A stretch of DNA of 64,000 nt from contig NZ_JALJRY010000009.1 of the NCBI RefSeq assembly GCF_024519455.1, positions 112,838 to 176,837 on the forward strand. Reading direction: 5' to 3'. The stretch is from Streptomyces sp. STR69. Its GTDB lineage: Bacteria > Actinomycetota > Actinomycetes > Streptomycetales > Streptomycetaceae. Both the position numbers and the translations under genes were made by a program. Shown here piece by piece: positions 40,968 through 48,658 of the stretch (position 1 is the stretch's first letter; every line of letters begins with the position of its first letter). The notes beneath the pieces are model-generated. The model saw nothing but the letters and a program-made list of their open reading frames with translations. It was not told the origin of the DNA and searched no databases.

Positions 40968-41822
40968 ATGCCCGAGTTGCCCGAGGTCGAGGTCGTCCGG
41001 CGGGGTCTGGAGCGGTGGGTCGCCCAGCGCACCGTCAGCGACACCGAGGTACTGCATCCGCGTGCGGTACGACGCCATGTCGCCGGCGCCGACGACTTCG
41101 CGCACCGGCTCAAGGGGCATCGCATCGGCACCCCGAGCCGCCGCGGCAAGTACCTGTGGCTGCCGTTGGAGGAAACTCACCAGGCGGTGCTGGCCCACCT
41201 CGGGATGAGCGGTCAACTCCTCGTCCAGCAGCACGAGTTCCCCGACGAGAAGCACCTGCGCATCCGGGTCCGGTTCGCCGACACGCTCGGTACGGAACTC
41301 CGCTTCGTCGACCAACGCACCTTCGGCGGGCTGTCGTTGCACGACACCACCCCGGACGGGCTGCCGGACGTCATCGCGCACATCGCACGTGACCCCCTGG
41401 ACCCCTTGTTCGACGACGAGTTGTTCCACCAGGCGCTGCGCCGCAAGCGCACGACCATCAAACGGGCCCTGCTCGACCAGTCGTTGATCAGCGGAGTCGG
41501 CAACATCTATGCGGACGAGGCCCTTTGGCGGGCCCGCGTCCACTACGAACGCCCGACCGCGACCTTCACCCGCCCGCGCACCGCCGAACTCCTGGGCCAC
41601 GCACGGGATGTGATGACCGCGGCCCTCGACGTGGGCGGCACCAGCTTCGACAGCCTGTACGTCAACGTGAACGGCGAGTCGGGCTACTTCGACCGCTCGC
41701 TCGACGCGTACGGCCGCGAGGGTCTGCCGTGCCGCCGCTGCGGTACGCCGATGAAGCGGCAGGCGTGGATGAACCGGTCGAGCTACTTCTGCCCCAAGTG
41801 CCAGAAGCCACCGCGCGGTTAG
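40968..41822 (+). CDS. mutM: Formamidopyrimidine-DNA glycosylase
   Basis: MutM/Fpg, 284 residues, removing oxidised purines such as 8-oxoguanine. The N-terminus PELPEVEVVRRGL supplies the catalytic Pro (after Met removal) and Glu. Lys in KRALLDQSLISGVGNIYADE and the C-terminal zinc finger CRRCGTPMKRQAWMNRSSYF plus CPKCQ are intact. ATG start at 40968. Neighbour of rnc and smc as in other Actinobacteria; convergent with the HxlR gene 14 bases on. Confidence 0.97.
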   Translation: MPELPEVEVVRRGLERWVAQRTVSDTEVLHPRAVRRHVAGADDFAHRLKGHRIGTPSRRGKYLWLPLEETHQAVLAHLGMSGQLLVQQHEFPDEKHLRIRVRFADTLGTELRFVDQRTFGGLSLHDTTPDGLPDVIAHIARDPLDPLFDDELFHQALRRKRTTIKRALLDQSLISGVGNIYADEALWRARVHYERPTATFTRPRTAELLGHARDVMTAALDVGGTSFDSLYVNVNGESGYFDRSLDAYGREGLPCRRCGTPMKRQAWMNRSSYFCPKCQKPPRG

Positions 41823-41836
41823 CGCCGCACAGCGTC

Positions 41837-42238
41837 TCAGAGACCGTCGCGTGTCGCGTCGTAGCGTGTGCGGGCCGCCAGGACGTCGTCCATGCGGCCT
41901 TCGACGAAGTCGACGAGTCCCATCAGGCGCTCGGCGACGCCGTGGCCGAGCGGGGTCAGTTCGTAGTCCACGCGGGGCGGGTTCGTCGGCTGGGCGTCGC
42001 GCAGCACCAGGCCGTCGCGCTCCAGCTGGTGCAGGGTCTGGGAGAGCATCTTCTCGCTCACGCCGTCGACGCGCCGCCGCAGCTCGTTGAAGCGCAGCGA
42101 GCCCTCGTGCAGCGCGCACAGGGTGAGTCCGCCCCAGCGGCCCGTGACGTGCTCCAGGGTGCCTCGGGAGGGACAGGCCTTCGCGAAGACGCTGTACGGG
42201 AAGTTCTGCTCCTCCGTACGCTCCTGGGTGGTGTCCAT
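41837..42238 (-). CDS. HxlR-family transcriptional regulator
   Basis: HxlR-type winged-helix regulator, 133 residues. Family features: a single N-terminal Cys (FAKACPSRGTLEHVTGRWG, Cys near residue 22) often used in redox or electrophile sensing, LRFNELRRRVDGVSEKML, and LVLRDAQPTNPPRVDYELTPLG. ATG start at 42238. Its target is not adjacent in an obvious way: mutM is convergent and the CAP gene is upstream on the same strand. Repeated CTAACC/GGTTAG half-sites upstream suggest autoregulation. Confidence 0.9.
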   Translation of the reverse strand: MDTTQERTEEQNFPYSVFAKACPSRGTLEHVTGRWGGLTLCALHEGSLRFNELRRRVDGVSEKMLSQTLHQLERDGLVLRDAQPTNPPRVDYELTPLGHGVAERLMGLVDFVEGRMDDVLAARTRYDATRDGL

Positions 42239-42259
42239 TTCTTCAGCGTACGCGAACGC

Positions 42260-42302
42260 AGCGCTAACCAGAAGGGAGCACTAACCGTTGGTTAGCGCTC
42301 CC
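42260..42302. promoter_or_regulatory. CTAACC/GGTTAG half-site cluster and hairpin
   Basis: Outer 11-bp perfect inverted repeat AGCGCTAACCA (42260-42270) and TGGTTAGCGCT (42289-42299), with an extra CTAACC at 42281. The inner part, GGGAGC-x-CTAACC / GGTTAG-x-GCTCCC (42274-42302), can form a 12-bp hairpin that may also terminate the CAP gene. Located 22-64 bases upstream of the HxlR start. Confidence 0.6.
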
Positions 42303-42319
42303 TGTCCTGGCCGGTCGGA

Positions 42320-43567
42320 CTAGTACCCGAAGTCCTGCGTCCACCACGGACCACCGGTGCCCATGTGCACACCGACGCCCAGGGTCTTGAAGTCGCAGTT
42401 CAGGATGTTGGCCTTGTGGCCGGGGCTGTTCATCCAGGCGTCCATGACCGCGGCGGCGTCCGCCTGGCCGCGGGCGATGTTCTCGCCGCCGAGGTTGGTG
42501 ATGCCGAGCTTCTCCGCCCGGTCCCAAGGGGTGGCCCCGCTGGGGTCGGTGTGGTCGAAGAAGTCCTCGTCGGCCATCTGCTGGCTGAAGTTCTCGGCCA
42601 GCGTGGTGAGCGAGCTGTTGGCGGCCACCGGGGTGCAGCCGGCGATCGCCCGCTGCTCGTTGACGAGCTTGAGCACCTCGGCCTCGGCGGCGGCCTCCGC
42701 GGAGACCGTCACCGGCGCGTCGGCGGACTGCGTGGGCGCCGGAGTGGTGGGCTTCGCCGAGGGAGCCTTGGTCGTCGGCTCCTCGGTCGGGGTGGCCGCA
42801 GGCTTCTTCGCCGGTGCCTTGGTGGCGGGAGCCGTGGCGGACTTGGACGGAGCCGCCGACGGGGAGGCCGCGCGGTTCGCGTCACGGCTCGTGGACGAGC
42901 CGGAGTCACGGGACTCCGCGCTTCCGGAGGTGCCGCCCTGCTCGGTCGCCGAGTTGGACGGCGAGCCGGCGGCCTGCACCTTGTCGCTGTTGTTGCCGCC
43001 GCCGAGCTTGTAGTTGTCCAGCCCCGGCATGGCACCCGCGGCAACCGCGACCGTGCCGATGGCGACGGCCGCGGAGACCCCGAGCAGGCCCGTCTTGACC
43101 GGCGTCGCGCTCTTGCGCTTACGGCGGCGGCCACGGCCCGGGCGTGAACCGTCACCCCGGGAGGAGGCGCCGGCCGCCTCGGGGAAGACCACGGCGTAGT
43201 CCTCCTCGCTGGCGAAGAGGTAGGCCTCGCTCTTCAGCCGGGTGTCGGCCTTCAGGCGGGACTCGGCCCGCAATCGGGCCTCGGACTTCGGAGGTGCCTC
43301 GTGGTGCGCCTGAGGCTGGTGACTCGTGTGAGCCTGGTGGTTCGGGTGGAACTCGGCGGGGCGCTCCGGGTGCAGGTAGGGAGCCATGCCGATCGTGGAG
43401 CCGTCCGCCGGGTTCCAGTCGAAGCGGTCGTTCCGGTCGGAGCGGTCGTTCCAGTCGTACGAGTCGTGCGGGTCGTAGCCGCTCGTGTATGAGCCGTGCG
43501 TCTCTGTGACCCCCGTGGCGCGGCTCGTGGCGGCGCGGCCGGCGGCGGAGCGTCGGTGGCGTCCCAT
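42320..43567 (-). CDS. Membrane-anchored CAP/SCP-domain protein
   Basis: Protein of 415 residues with three parts. Residues 1-165 or so are hydrophilic and predicted cytoplasmic, with Asp/Asn/Tyr-rich repeats (YDWNDRSDRNDRFDW) and a triplicated RLRAESRLKADTRLKSE. A basic stretch and one membrane helix follow near 168-190 (VKTGLLGVSAAVAIGTVAVA). Outside lies a Ser/Thr/Pro/Ala linker, then a C-terminal CAP (cysteine-rich secretory/pathogenesis-related 1) domain with VNEQRAIAGCTPV, FFDHTDPSGATPWDRAEKLG and GHKANILNCDFKTLGVGV. ATG at 43567; the frame is open to 43702. Role of CAP proteins in Streptomyces is unknown. Confidence 0.88.
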   Translation of the reverse strand: MGRHRRSAAGRAATSRATGVTETHGSYTSGYDPHDSYDWNDRSDRNDRFDWNPADGSTIGMAPYLHPERPAEFHPNHQAHTSHQPQAHHEAPPKSEARLRAESRLKADTRLKSEAYLFASEEDYAVVFPEAAGASSRGDGSRPGRGRRRKRKSATPVKTGLLGVSAAVAIGTVAVAAGAMPGLDNYKLGGGNNSDKVQAAGSPSNSATEQGGTSGSAESRDSGSSTSRDANRAASPSAAPSKSATAPATKAPAKKPAATPTEEPTTKAPSAKPTTPAPTQSADAPVTVSAEAAAEAEVLKLVNEQRAIAGCTPVAANSSLTTLAENFSQQMADEDFFDHTDPSGATPWDRAEKLGITNLGGENIARGQADAAAVMDAWMNSPGHKANILNCDFKTLGVGVHMGTGGPWWTQDFGY

Positions 43568-43615
43568 GTCCTTGCCTTTCGTCCTTGCGGTCAACTCGTC
43601 CGTGCGGTGACCCAG

Positions 43616-43633
43616 CTCACTCGATCGAGTGAG
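43616..43633. promoter_or_regulatory. Perfect 18-bp palindrome between CAP gene and acyP
   Basis: CTCACTCGATCGAGTGAG, self-complementary along its full length, 49 bases upstream of the CAP gene start and 90 bases before acyP. It shares TnAC...GTnA ends with the BldD box but has a 4-base GATC centre instead of one base, so it is not a standard BldD site. Confidence 0.5.
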
Positions 43634-43722
43634 TTTCATATGAGATTCATTGGGGCGGACGGTACCGCATGGCGGGTGGGGAGCAAGTGCCCGGAGAGAC
43701 ATTGGCCGGTTAGGTTGCAGCC

Positions 43723-44004
43723 ATGAGCGAGGATGTGCGGTTGGTCGCCTGGGTGCGAGGGCGTGTGCAAGGTGTGGGTTTTCGGTGGTTTACCCGTGCC
43801 AAGGCTCTGGAGATCGGGGGCCTGAGTGGTTTTGCTCTCAATTTGGGCGACGGACGCGTGCAAGTGGTCGCGGAGGGATCGCGCGAGGGCTGCGAAGGAC
43901 TCCTCGGCTGGCTCCAGGGGCACGACACGCCCGGGCGCGTGGAGGGCGTCACCGAGATCTGGGACACACCTCGCGGCGGCTACGACGGCTTCGCGATCCG
44001 CTGA
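43723..44004 (+). CDS. acyP: Acylphosphatase
   Basis: Acylphosphatase, 93 residues, hydrolysing carboxyl-phosphate bonds. Catalytic Arg in GRVQGVGFRWFT (Arg near residue 21) and Asn in FALNLGDGRVQVVAEG (near 39) are both present. ATG start at 43723. Single gene divergent from the CAP gene; acyP near smc is common in Actinobacteria. Confidence 0.95.
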   Translation: MSEDVRLVAWVRGRVQGVGFRWFTRAKALEIGGLSGFALNLGDGRVQVVAEGSREGCEGLLGWLQGHDTPGRVEGVTEIWDTPRGGYDGFAIR

Positions 44005-44395
44005 GCACATTCTGCGAAAAGGTGTAAAGCGGCCCTGACGGAAGCGGAGGGACATGCCACCTGCACCTGCCCACAGCAGAAAGAGCCTGGTGGTTGCCAA
44101 GAACGACTCGCTCTGGCAGGCTCCGCACCTAAGGATGATCGCCAGTCCCGTCAGGCCCCGCAGGAGCCGTAGCGCCGCCCGGTCAGGGCCGCGCACCCCC
44201 GGGTCGCCGCCAATACGGGGCGTGATCGTGTTGACCGTCAAACATTTTGGTGAGACGCTGAAAACCCCGCGCACCTTAGCTGTTTGGCATGGAAGAACAG
44301 CAGAGAAACCCTCGAGTGTGTCAAGCATCGCGGGTGCGATTCCCTCACGACCCACACCGCTTCGGTCGGTCACTCAGTGTGGAGGACCATCCATC
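44005..44395. other. Intergenic region before small coiled-coil gene
   Basis: No gene supported. On the plus strand TTGACC at 44231 begins a short palindrome TTGACCGTCAA and is followed by a relatively AT-rich stretch (AACATTTTGG), so the promoter of the gene at 44396 may be here, but no good -10 hexamer follows at the right distance. Open frames on both strands have no family character. Confidence 0.4.
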
Positions 44396-44596
44396 ATGGC
44401 AAAGGCGCTTCTCGGTTACGTCGGCGGCTCCGACCCGCGACTCCTCGCCGAGATGCGACGGCTCCAGCAGCGCGTCCAGGACCTGGAATCCGAGCTCGTA
44501 CGGATCCAGGAAGAGAACGACGCGCTGACGGCTGCCGCAACTCACGATTCGCTTCTCGAGCTCGACGCACGCCAGGCGGAGCCCGCGCTCACCTGA
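44396..44596 (+). CDS. Small coiled-coil protein
   Basis: Protein of 66 residues, unknown function. After MAKALLGYVGGSDPRLL it forms a leucine-heptad coiled coil (EMRRLQQRVQDLESELVRI) and an acidic C-terminus. This matches a small protein commonly found just before smc in Streptomyces. ATG start at 44396 with GGAGGACC upstream; it is followed by a strong terminator, so it is monocistronic. Possibly an adaptor or dimer partner; not assigned. Confidence 0.75.
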   Translation: MAKALLGYVGGSDPRLLAEMRRLQQRVQDLESELVRIQEENDALTAAATHDSLLELDARQAEPALT

Positions 44597-44665
44597 TCAC
44601 TGCACCGCATCATGACAAGCAGTGGTTGGGCGGCCTGCATCAACCGCTAAGTTGTCAGAGTTTGC

Positions 44666-44690
44666 AAGGGACGCTTCGGCGTCCCTTCTT
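44666..44690 (+). terminator. Intrinsic terminator before smc
   Basis: 9-bp stem AAGGGACGC / GCGTCCCTT with a TTCG loop, followed by CTTTCTTTCC. Confidence 0.85.
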
Positions 44691-44812
44691 TCTTTCCCCC
44701 GCAAGCCTCCACCCTCTTTAACGTTTGGTGTGCCCTGCACGTTCAAGGGCGAAACCGCGGGGAACCGGACGTTCATGGAGAGAGCGAGCAGCGGAAGGTA
44801 GAGTCCAGCGCC

Positions 44813-47800
44813 GTGCACCTCAAGGCCCTGACCCTGCGCGGGTTCAAGTCGTTCGCCTCGGCGACCACGCTCCGGTTCGAGCCGGGGATCACGTGCGTCG
44901 TCGGTCCGAACGGCTCGGGCAAGTCCAATGTCGTGGACGCGCTCAGCTGGGTCATGGGCGAACAGGGCGCCAAGTCGCTGCGCGGCGGCAAGATGGAGGA
45001 CGTCATCTTCGCCGGCACCACCGGCCGCCCCCCGCTGGGCCGCGCCGAGGTGTCCCTGACCATCGACAACTCCGACGGGGCGCTGCCCATCGAGTACGCC
45101 GAGGTCACCATCACGCGGATCATGTTCCGCAACGGCGGCAGCGAGTACCAGATCAACGGCGACACATGTCGCCTCCTCGACATCCAGGAACTCCTCTCCG
45201 ACTCCGGCATCGGCCGCGAGATGCACGTCATCGTCGGCCAGGGCCAGCTCGACTCCGTCCTGCACGCCGACCCCATGGGCCGCCGCGCCTTCATCGAGGA
45301 AGCGGCCGGCGTCCTCAAGCACCGCAAGCGCAAGGAGAAGGCGCTGCGGAAACTGGACGCGATGCAGGCCAACCTCGCGCGCGTGCAGGACCTCACGGAC
45401 GAACTCCGGCGCCAGCTCAAGCCCTTGGGCCGCCAGGCGGCGGTCGCGCGCAGGGCCGCCGTAATCCAGGCGGACCTCCGCGACGCCCGCCTCCGCCTGC
45501 TCGCCGACGATCTCGTACGGCTCCGCCAGGCGCTGAACACCGAGATCGCCGACGAGGCCGCGCTGAAGGAACGCAAGGAAGCCGCCGAACTGGAGCTGCG
45601 CAAGGCGCTCCAGCGCGAAGGGCTCCTGGAGGACGAGGTACGGCAGCTCACCCCGCGACTCCAGCGCGCCCAGCAGACCTGGTACGAGCTGTCCCAGCTG
45701 GCCGAGCGGGTACGCGGCACGATCTCACTGGCCGACGCCCGCGTGAAGAGCGCGACCTCGGCGCCGCCCGAGGAAAGACGGGGGCGCGACCCCGAGGACA
45801 TGGAGCGCGAGGCCGCCCGGATCCGCGAGCAGGAGGCCGAGTTGGAAGCGGCCCTGGAGGCGGCCGAGCACGCCCTGGAGGACACGGTCGCCCACCGCTC
45901 CGATCTGGAGCGTGAACTCACCGCCGAGGAACGGCGGTTGAAGGACCTGGCGCGCTCCATCGCCGACCGCCGCGAGGGCCTCGCCCGGCTCAACGGCCAG
46001 GTCAACGCGGCCCGTTCGCGCGCCGCCTCCGCCCAGGCGGAGATCGACCGCCTCGCCTCCGCCCGCGACGAGGCCCAGGAACGGGCAACGGCCGCACAGG
46101 AGGAGTACGAGACACTCCAGGCCGAGGTCGACGGCCTCGACGCGGGAGACGAGGAACTCTCCGAGCAGCACAGGGCGGCCCGGGCCGCACTGTCGGAGGC
46201 GGAAGCCGCCCAGTCCGCCGCCCGCGAGGCGTCCACAGCCGCAGAACGCCAACGCGCCGCCACCCAGGCCCGCCGCGACGCACTGGCACTGGGCCTACGG
46301 CGGAAGGACGGCACGGGGATACTGCTCGGCGCCCGGGACCGCCTCACGGGCCTGCTGGGCCCGGCGGCGGAACTGCTGACGGTGACCCCGGGCCATGAGG
46401 TGGCGCTCGCCGCCGCCTTCGGCGCGGCGGCGGACGCGATCGCCGTGACGACACCGTCCTCGGCGGCCGACGCGATCAGACTGCTGCGCAAACAGGACGG
46501 CGGCAGGGCAGCGCTGTTGCTGGCAGGGGGCGTTGACCATTCGACGCCGACCACTGAGGCGCCCTGTAGGGGCGCGGGGAACGGCGCGACCAGCCACGAC
46601 GCACCCGCAGCCGCCCAGCAACCCTTCGCGGCAGATCTCGTCCGCGCCCCCGCAGACCTCATGCCCGCAGTCCGCCGCCTCCTTCACAACATCGTCGTCG
46701 TGGACACCCTCGAAGACGCCGAGCAACTCGTATATACGCACCCGGAGTTGACAGCGGTAACCGCCGAAGGCGACCTCCTCGGCGCCCACTTCGCCCACGG
46801 TGGCTCCGCCGGCGCCCCCAGCCTCCTCGAAGTCCAGGCCTCCGTGGACGAAGCCGCCGCCGAACTGGAAGAACTGGCCGTCCGCTGCGAGGAGTTGACC
46901 GGCGCCCAGCAGTCCGCAGCCGAGCGCCGCAAGGAATGCGCCGCGCTGGTAGAGGAGTTGGGGGAGCGGCGGCGGGTCGCAGAGCGCGAGAAGTCGGCCG
47001 TAGCGCAGCAGTTGGGACGGCTGGCCGGGCAGGCGCGTGGGGCCGCGGGTGAGGCGGAACGGTCCGCCGCTGCTGCCGCACGGGCGCAGGACGCGCTCGA
47101 CAAGGCGGTGGAAGAGGCTGAAGTGCTGGCTGAACGGCTGGCTGTGGCCGAGGAGTTGCCGGTTGAGGAGGAGCCCGATACCTCCGTGCGGGATCGGCTT
47201 GCCGCTGATGGGGCCAACGCCCGGCAGACCGAGATGGAGGCGCGGCTTCAGGTCCGTACGCACGAGGAGCGGGTCAAGGGGCTTGCCGGGCGGGCCGATT
47301 CGCTGGACCGGGGAGCCCGCGCGGAGCGTGAGGCGCGGGCGCGGGCGGAGCAGCGGCTCGCGCGGCTGCGGCATGAGGCCGCTGTGGCGGAGGCCGTTGC
47401 CTTCGGGGCGCGGCAACTGCTTGCCCATGTCGAGGTGTCCCTCGGCCGTGCGGACGCGGAGCGCACCGCCGCCGATGCCGCCAAGGCACGGCGGGAACAG
47501 GAGCTGACCGCCGCCCGTAATCAGGGGCGTGACCTCAAGGGCGAGCTCGACAAGCTGACGGATTCGGTGCACCGGGGTGAGGTGCTCGGTGCCGAGAAGC
47601 GGATGCGGATCGAGCAGTTGGAGACCAAGGCGCTGGAGGAGTTGGGGGTGGAGCCTGCGGGGCTGATCGAGGAGTACGGGCCGCATCAGCTCGTGCCGCC
47701 CTCGCTCGCCGCCGAGGGCGAGGTGCTGCCGGAGGACCCGGAGGACCCGCGCAACCAGCCCCGTACGTTCCACCGTGCCGAGCAGGAGAAGCGGCTCAAG

Positions 47801-48418
47801 TCGGCCGAACGGGCCTACCAGCAGCTGGGAAAGGTGAACCCCCTCGCGCTGGAGGAGTTCGCGGCGCTGGAGGAGCGGCACAAGTTCCTCAGCGAGCAGT
47901 TGGAGGACCTGAAGAAGACCCGTGCCGACCTGCTTCAAGTGGTGAAGGAGGTCGACGAGCGCGTCGAGCAGGTCTTCACCGAGGCGTACCGGGACACGGC
48001 CCTCCAGTTCGAGGGTGTCTTCAGCCGGCTGTTCCCGGGTGGCGAGGGACGGCTGATCCTGACCGATCCCGACAACATGCTGACCACGGGTGTCGATGTG
48101 GAGGCCCGTCCGCCGGGCAAGAAGGTCAAGCGGCTCTCCCTGCTCTCCGGCGGGGAGCGGTCTCTCACCGCGGTGGCGCTGCTGGTGTCGATCTTCAAGG
48201 CGCGGCCCAGCCCGTTCTATGTGATGGACGAGGTCGAGGCGGCGCTCGACGACACCAACCTGCAGCGGCTGATCCGGATCATGCAGGAGCTGCAGGAGGC
48301 CTCGCAGCTGATCGTGATCACTCACCAGAAACGCACGATGGAGGTCGCCGACGCGTTGTACGGCGTCTCCATGCAGGGCGACGGGGTCTCGAAGGTCATC
48401 TCCCAGCGCCTTCGCTAG
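44813..48418 (+). CDS. smc: Chromosome segregation protein SMC
   Basis: SMC ATPase, 1201 residues, the condensin core that compacts and segregates the chromosome with ScpA/ScpB. N-terminal head has Walker A GPNGSGKSN near residue 32. Long Ala/Glu/Arg-rich coiled coils flank a hinge near 500-660. The C-terminal head has the signature LSGGERSLTAVALLVSIF and Walker B YVMDEVEAALDD. Within the hinge, residues about 582-602 (EAPCRGAGNGATSHDAPAAA) are encoded by a copy of the dispersed hairpin repeat, an in-frame insertion relative to the expected hinge. GTG start at 44813; the Shine-Dalgarno GGAAGG is rather distant. Confidence 0.96.
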   Translation: MHLKALTLRGFKSFASATTLRFEPGITCVVGPNGSGKSNVVDALSWVMGEQGAKSLRGGKMEDVIFAGTTGRPPLGRAEVSLTIDNSDGALPIEYAEVTITRIMFRNGGSEYQINGDTCRLLDIQELLSDSGIGREMHVIVGQGQLDSVLHADPMGRRAFIEEAAGVLKHRKRKEKALRKLDAMQANLARVQDLTDELRRQLKPLGRQAAVARRAAVIQADLRDARLRLLADDLVRLRQALNTEIADEAALKERKEAAELELRKALQREGLLEDEVRQLTPRLQRAQQTWYELSQLAERVRGTISLADARVKSATSAPPEERRGRDPEDMEREAARIREQEAELEAALEAAEHALEDTVAHRSDLERELTAEERRLKDLARSIADRREGLARLNGQVNAARSRAASAQAEIDRLASARDEAQERATAAQEEYETLQAEVDGLDAGDEELSEQHRAARAALSEAEAAQSAAREASTAAERQRAATQARRDALALGLRRKDGTGILLGARDRLTGLLGPAAELLTVTPGHEVALAAAFGAAADAIAVTTPSSAADAIRLLRKQDGGRAALLLAGGVDHSTPTTEAPCRGAGNGATSHDAPAAAQQPFAADLVRAPADLMPAVRRLLHNIVVVDTLEDAEQLVYTHPELTAVTAEGDLLGAHFAHGGSAGAPSLLEVQASVDEAAAELEELAVRCEELTGAQQSAAERRKECAALVEELGERRRVAEREKSAVAQQLGRLAGQARGAAGEAERSAAAAARAQDALDKAVEEAEVLAERLAVAEELPVEEEPDTSVRDRLAADGANARQTEMEARLQVRTHEERVKGLAGRADSLDRGARAEREARARAEQRLARLRHEAAVAEAVAFGARQLLAHVEVSLGRADAERTAADAAKARREQELTAARNQGRDLKGELDKLTDSVHRGEVLGAEKRMRIEQLETKALEELGVEPAGLIEEYGPHQLVPPSLAAEGEVLPEDPEDPRNQPRTFHRAEQEKRLKSAERAYQQLGKVNPLALEEFAALEERHKFLSEQLEDLKKTRADLLQVVKEVDERVEQVFTEAYRDTALQFEGVFSRLFPGGEGRLILTDPDNMLTTGVDVEARPPGKKVKRLSLLSGGERSLTAVALLVSIFKARPSPFYVMDEVEAALDDTNLQRLIRIMQELQEASQLIVITHQKRTMEVADALYGVSMQGDGVSKVISQRLR
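46558..46617. repeat. Dispersed hairpin repeat, copy C, inside smc
   Basis: GCGCCCTGTAGGGGCGCGGG, then GAACGGCGCGACCAGCC and ACGACGCACCCGCAGCCGCC. The whole stretch matches the reverse complement of copy A (23277-23333) with only scattered differences. It is open in the smc frame and adds about 20 residues to the hinge. Confidence 0.7.
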
Positions 48419-48452
48419 ACCTCCATGGGCCTCCATGAACTTCCATCAAGTG

Positions 48453-48465
48453 TTCAAGTCTTGAA
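48453..48465. promoter_or_regulatory. TTCAAG-T-CTTGAA palindrome before sugar permease
   Basis: Perfect 6-bp arms around one base, 57 bases upstream of the probable -10; a further ACTTGAAG overlaps the promoter spacer at 48533-48540. A candidate operator pair for sugar control. Confidence 0.4.
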
Positions 48466-48521
48466 TGCATTGCCGTCACCTGCGGCTATCTGTGGCGTCG
48501 AAGCTCACAAGAGACCCCCTG

Positions 48522-48549
48522 TTGACTTCGAAACTTGAAGGCATAGTCT
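48522..48549 (+). promoter_or_regulatory. Probable promoter of sugar permease gene
   Basis: TTGACT (48522-48527) and TAGTCT (48544-48549) spaced 16 bases, about 110 bases before the GTG start. Confidence 0.5.
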
Positions 48550-48658
48550 CTTCAGCGTTGCTTTTACCTTCAGGTGGTGGGCGGCGGGAAGCTGTGCGCC
48601 ACTGGAAGGGTCGCCCCCCGCACCCCGGCAGCGACGCCGGTGGCCTCAGGAGTTACAC

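Noticed and set aside
43616..43633. Calling the palindrome a BldD box
   Set aside because: The BldD consensus has a single A/T between half-sites; here four bases (GATC) separate them.
44054..44395. N-terminal extension of the small coiled-coil protein before smc
   Set aside because: The added residues are compositionally unlike the rest, cross a likely promoter, and the ATG at 44396 has a good GGAGGACC site.
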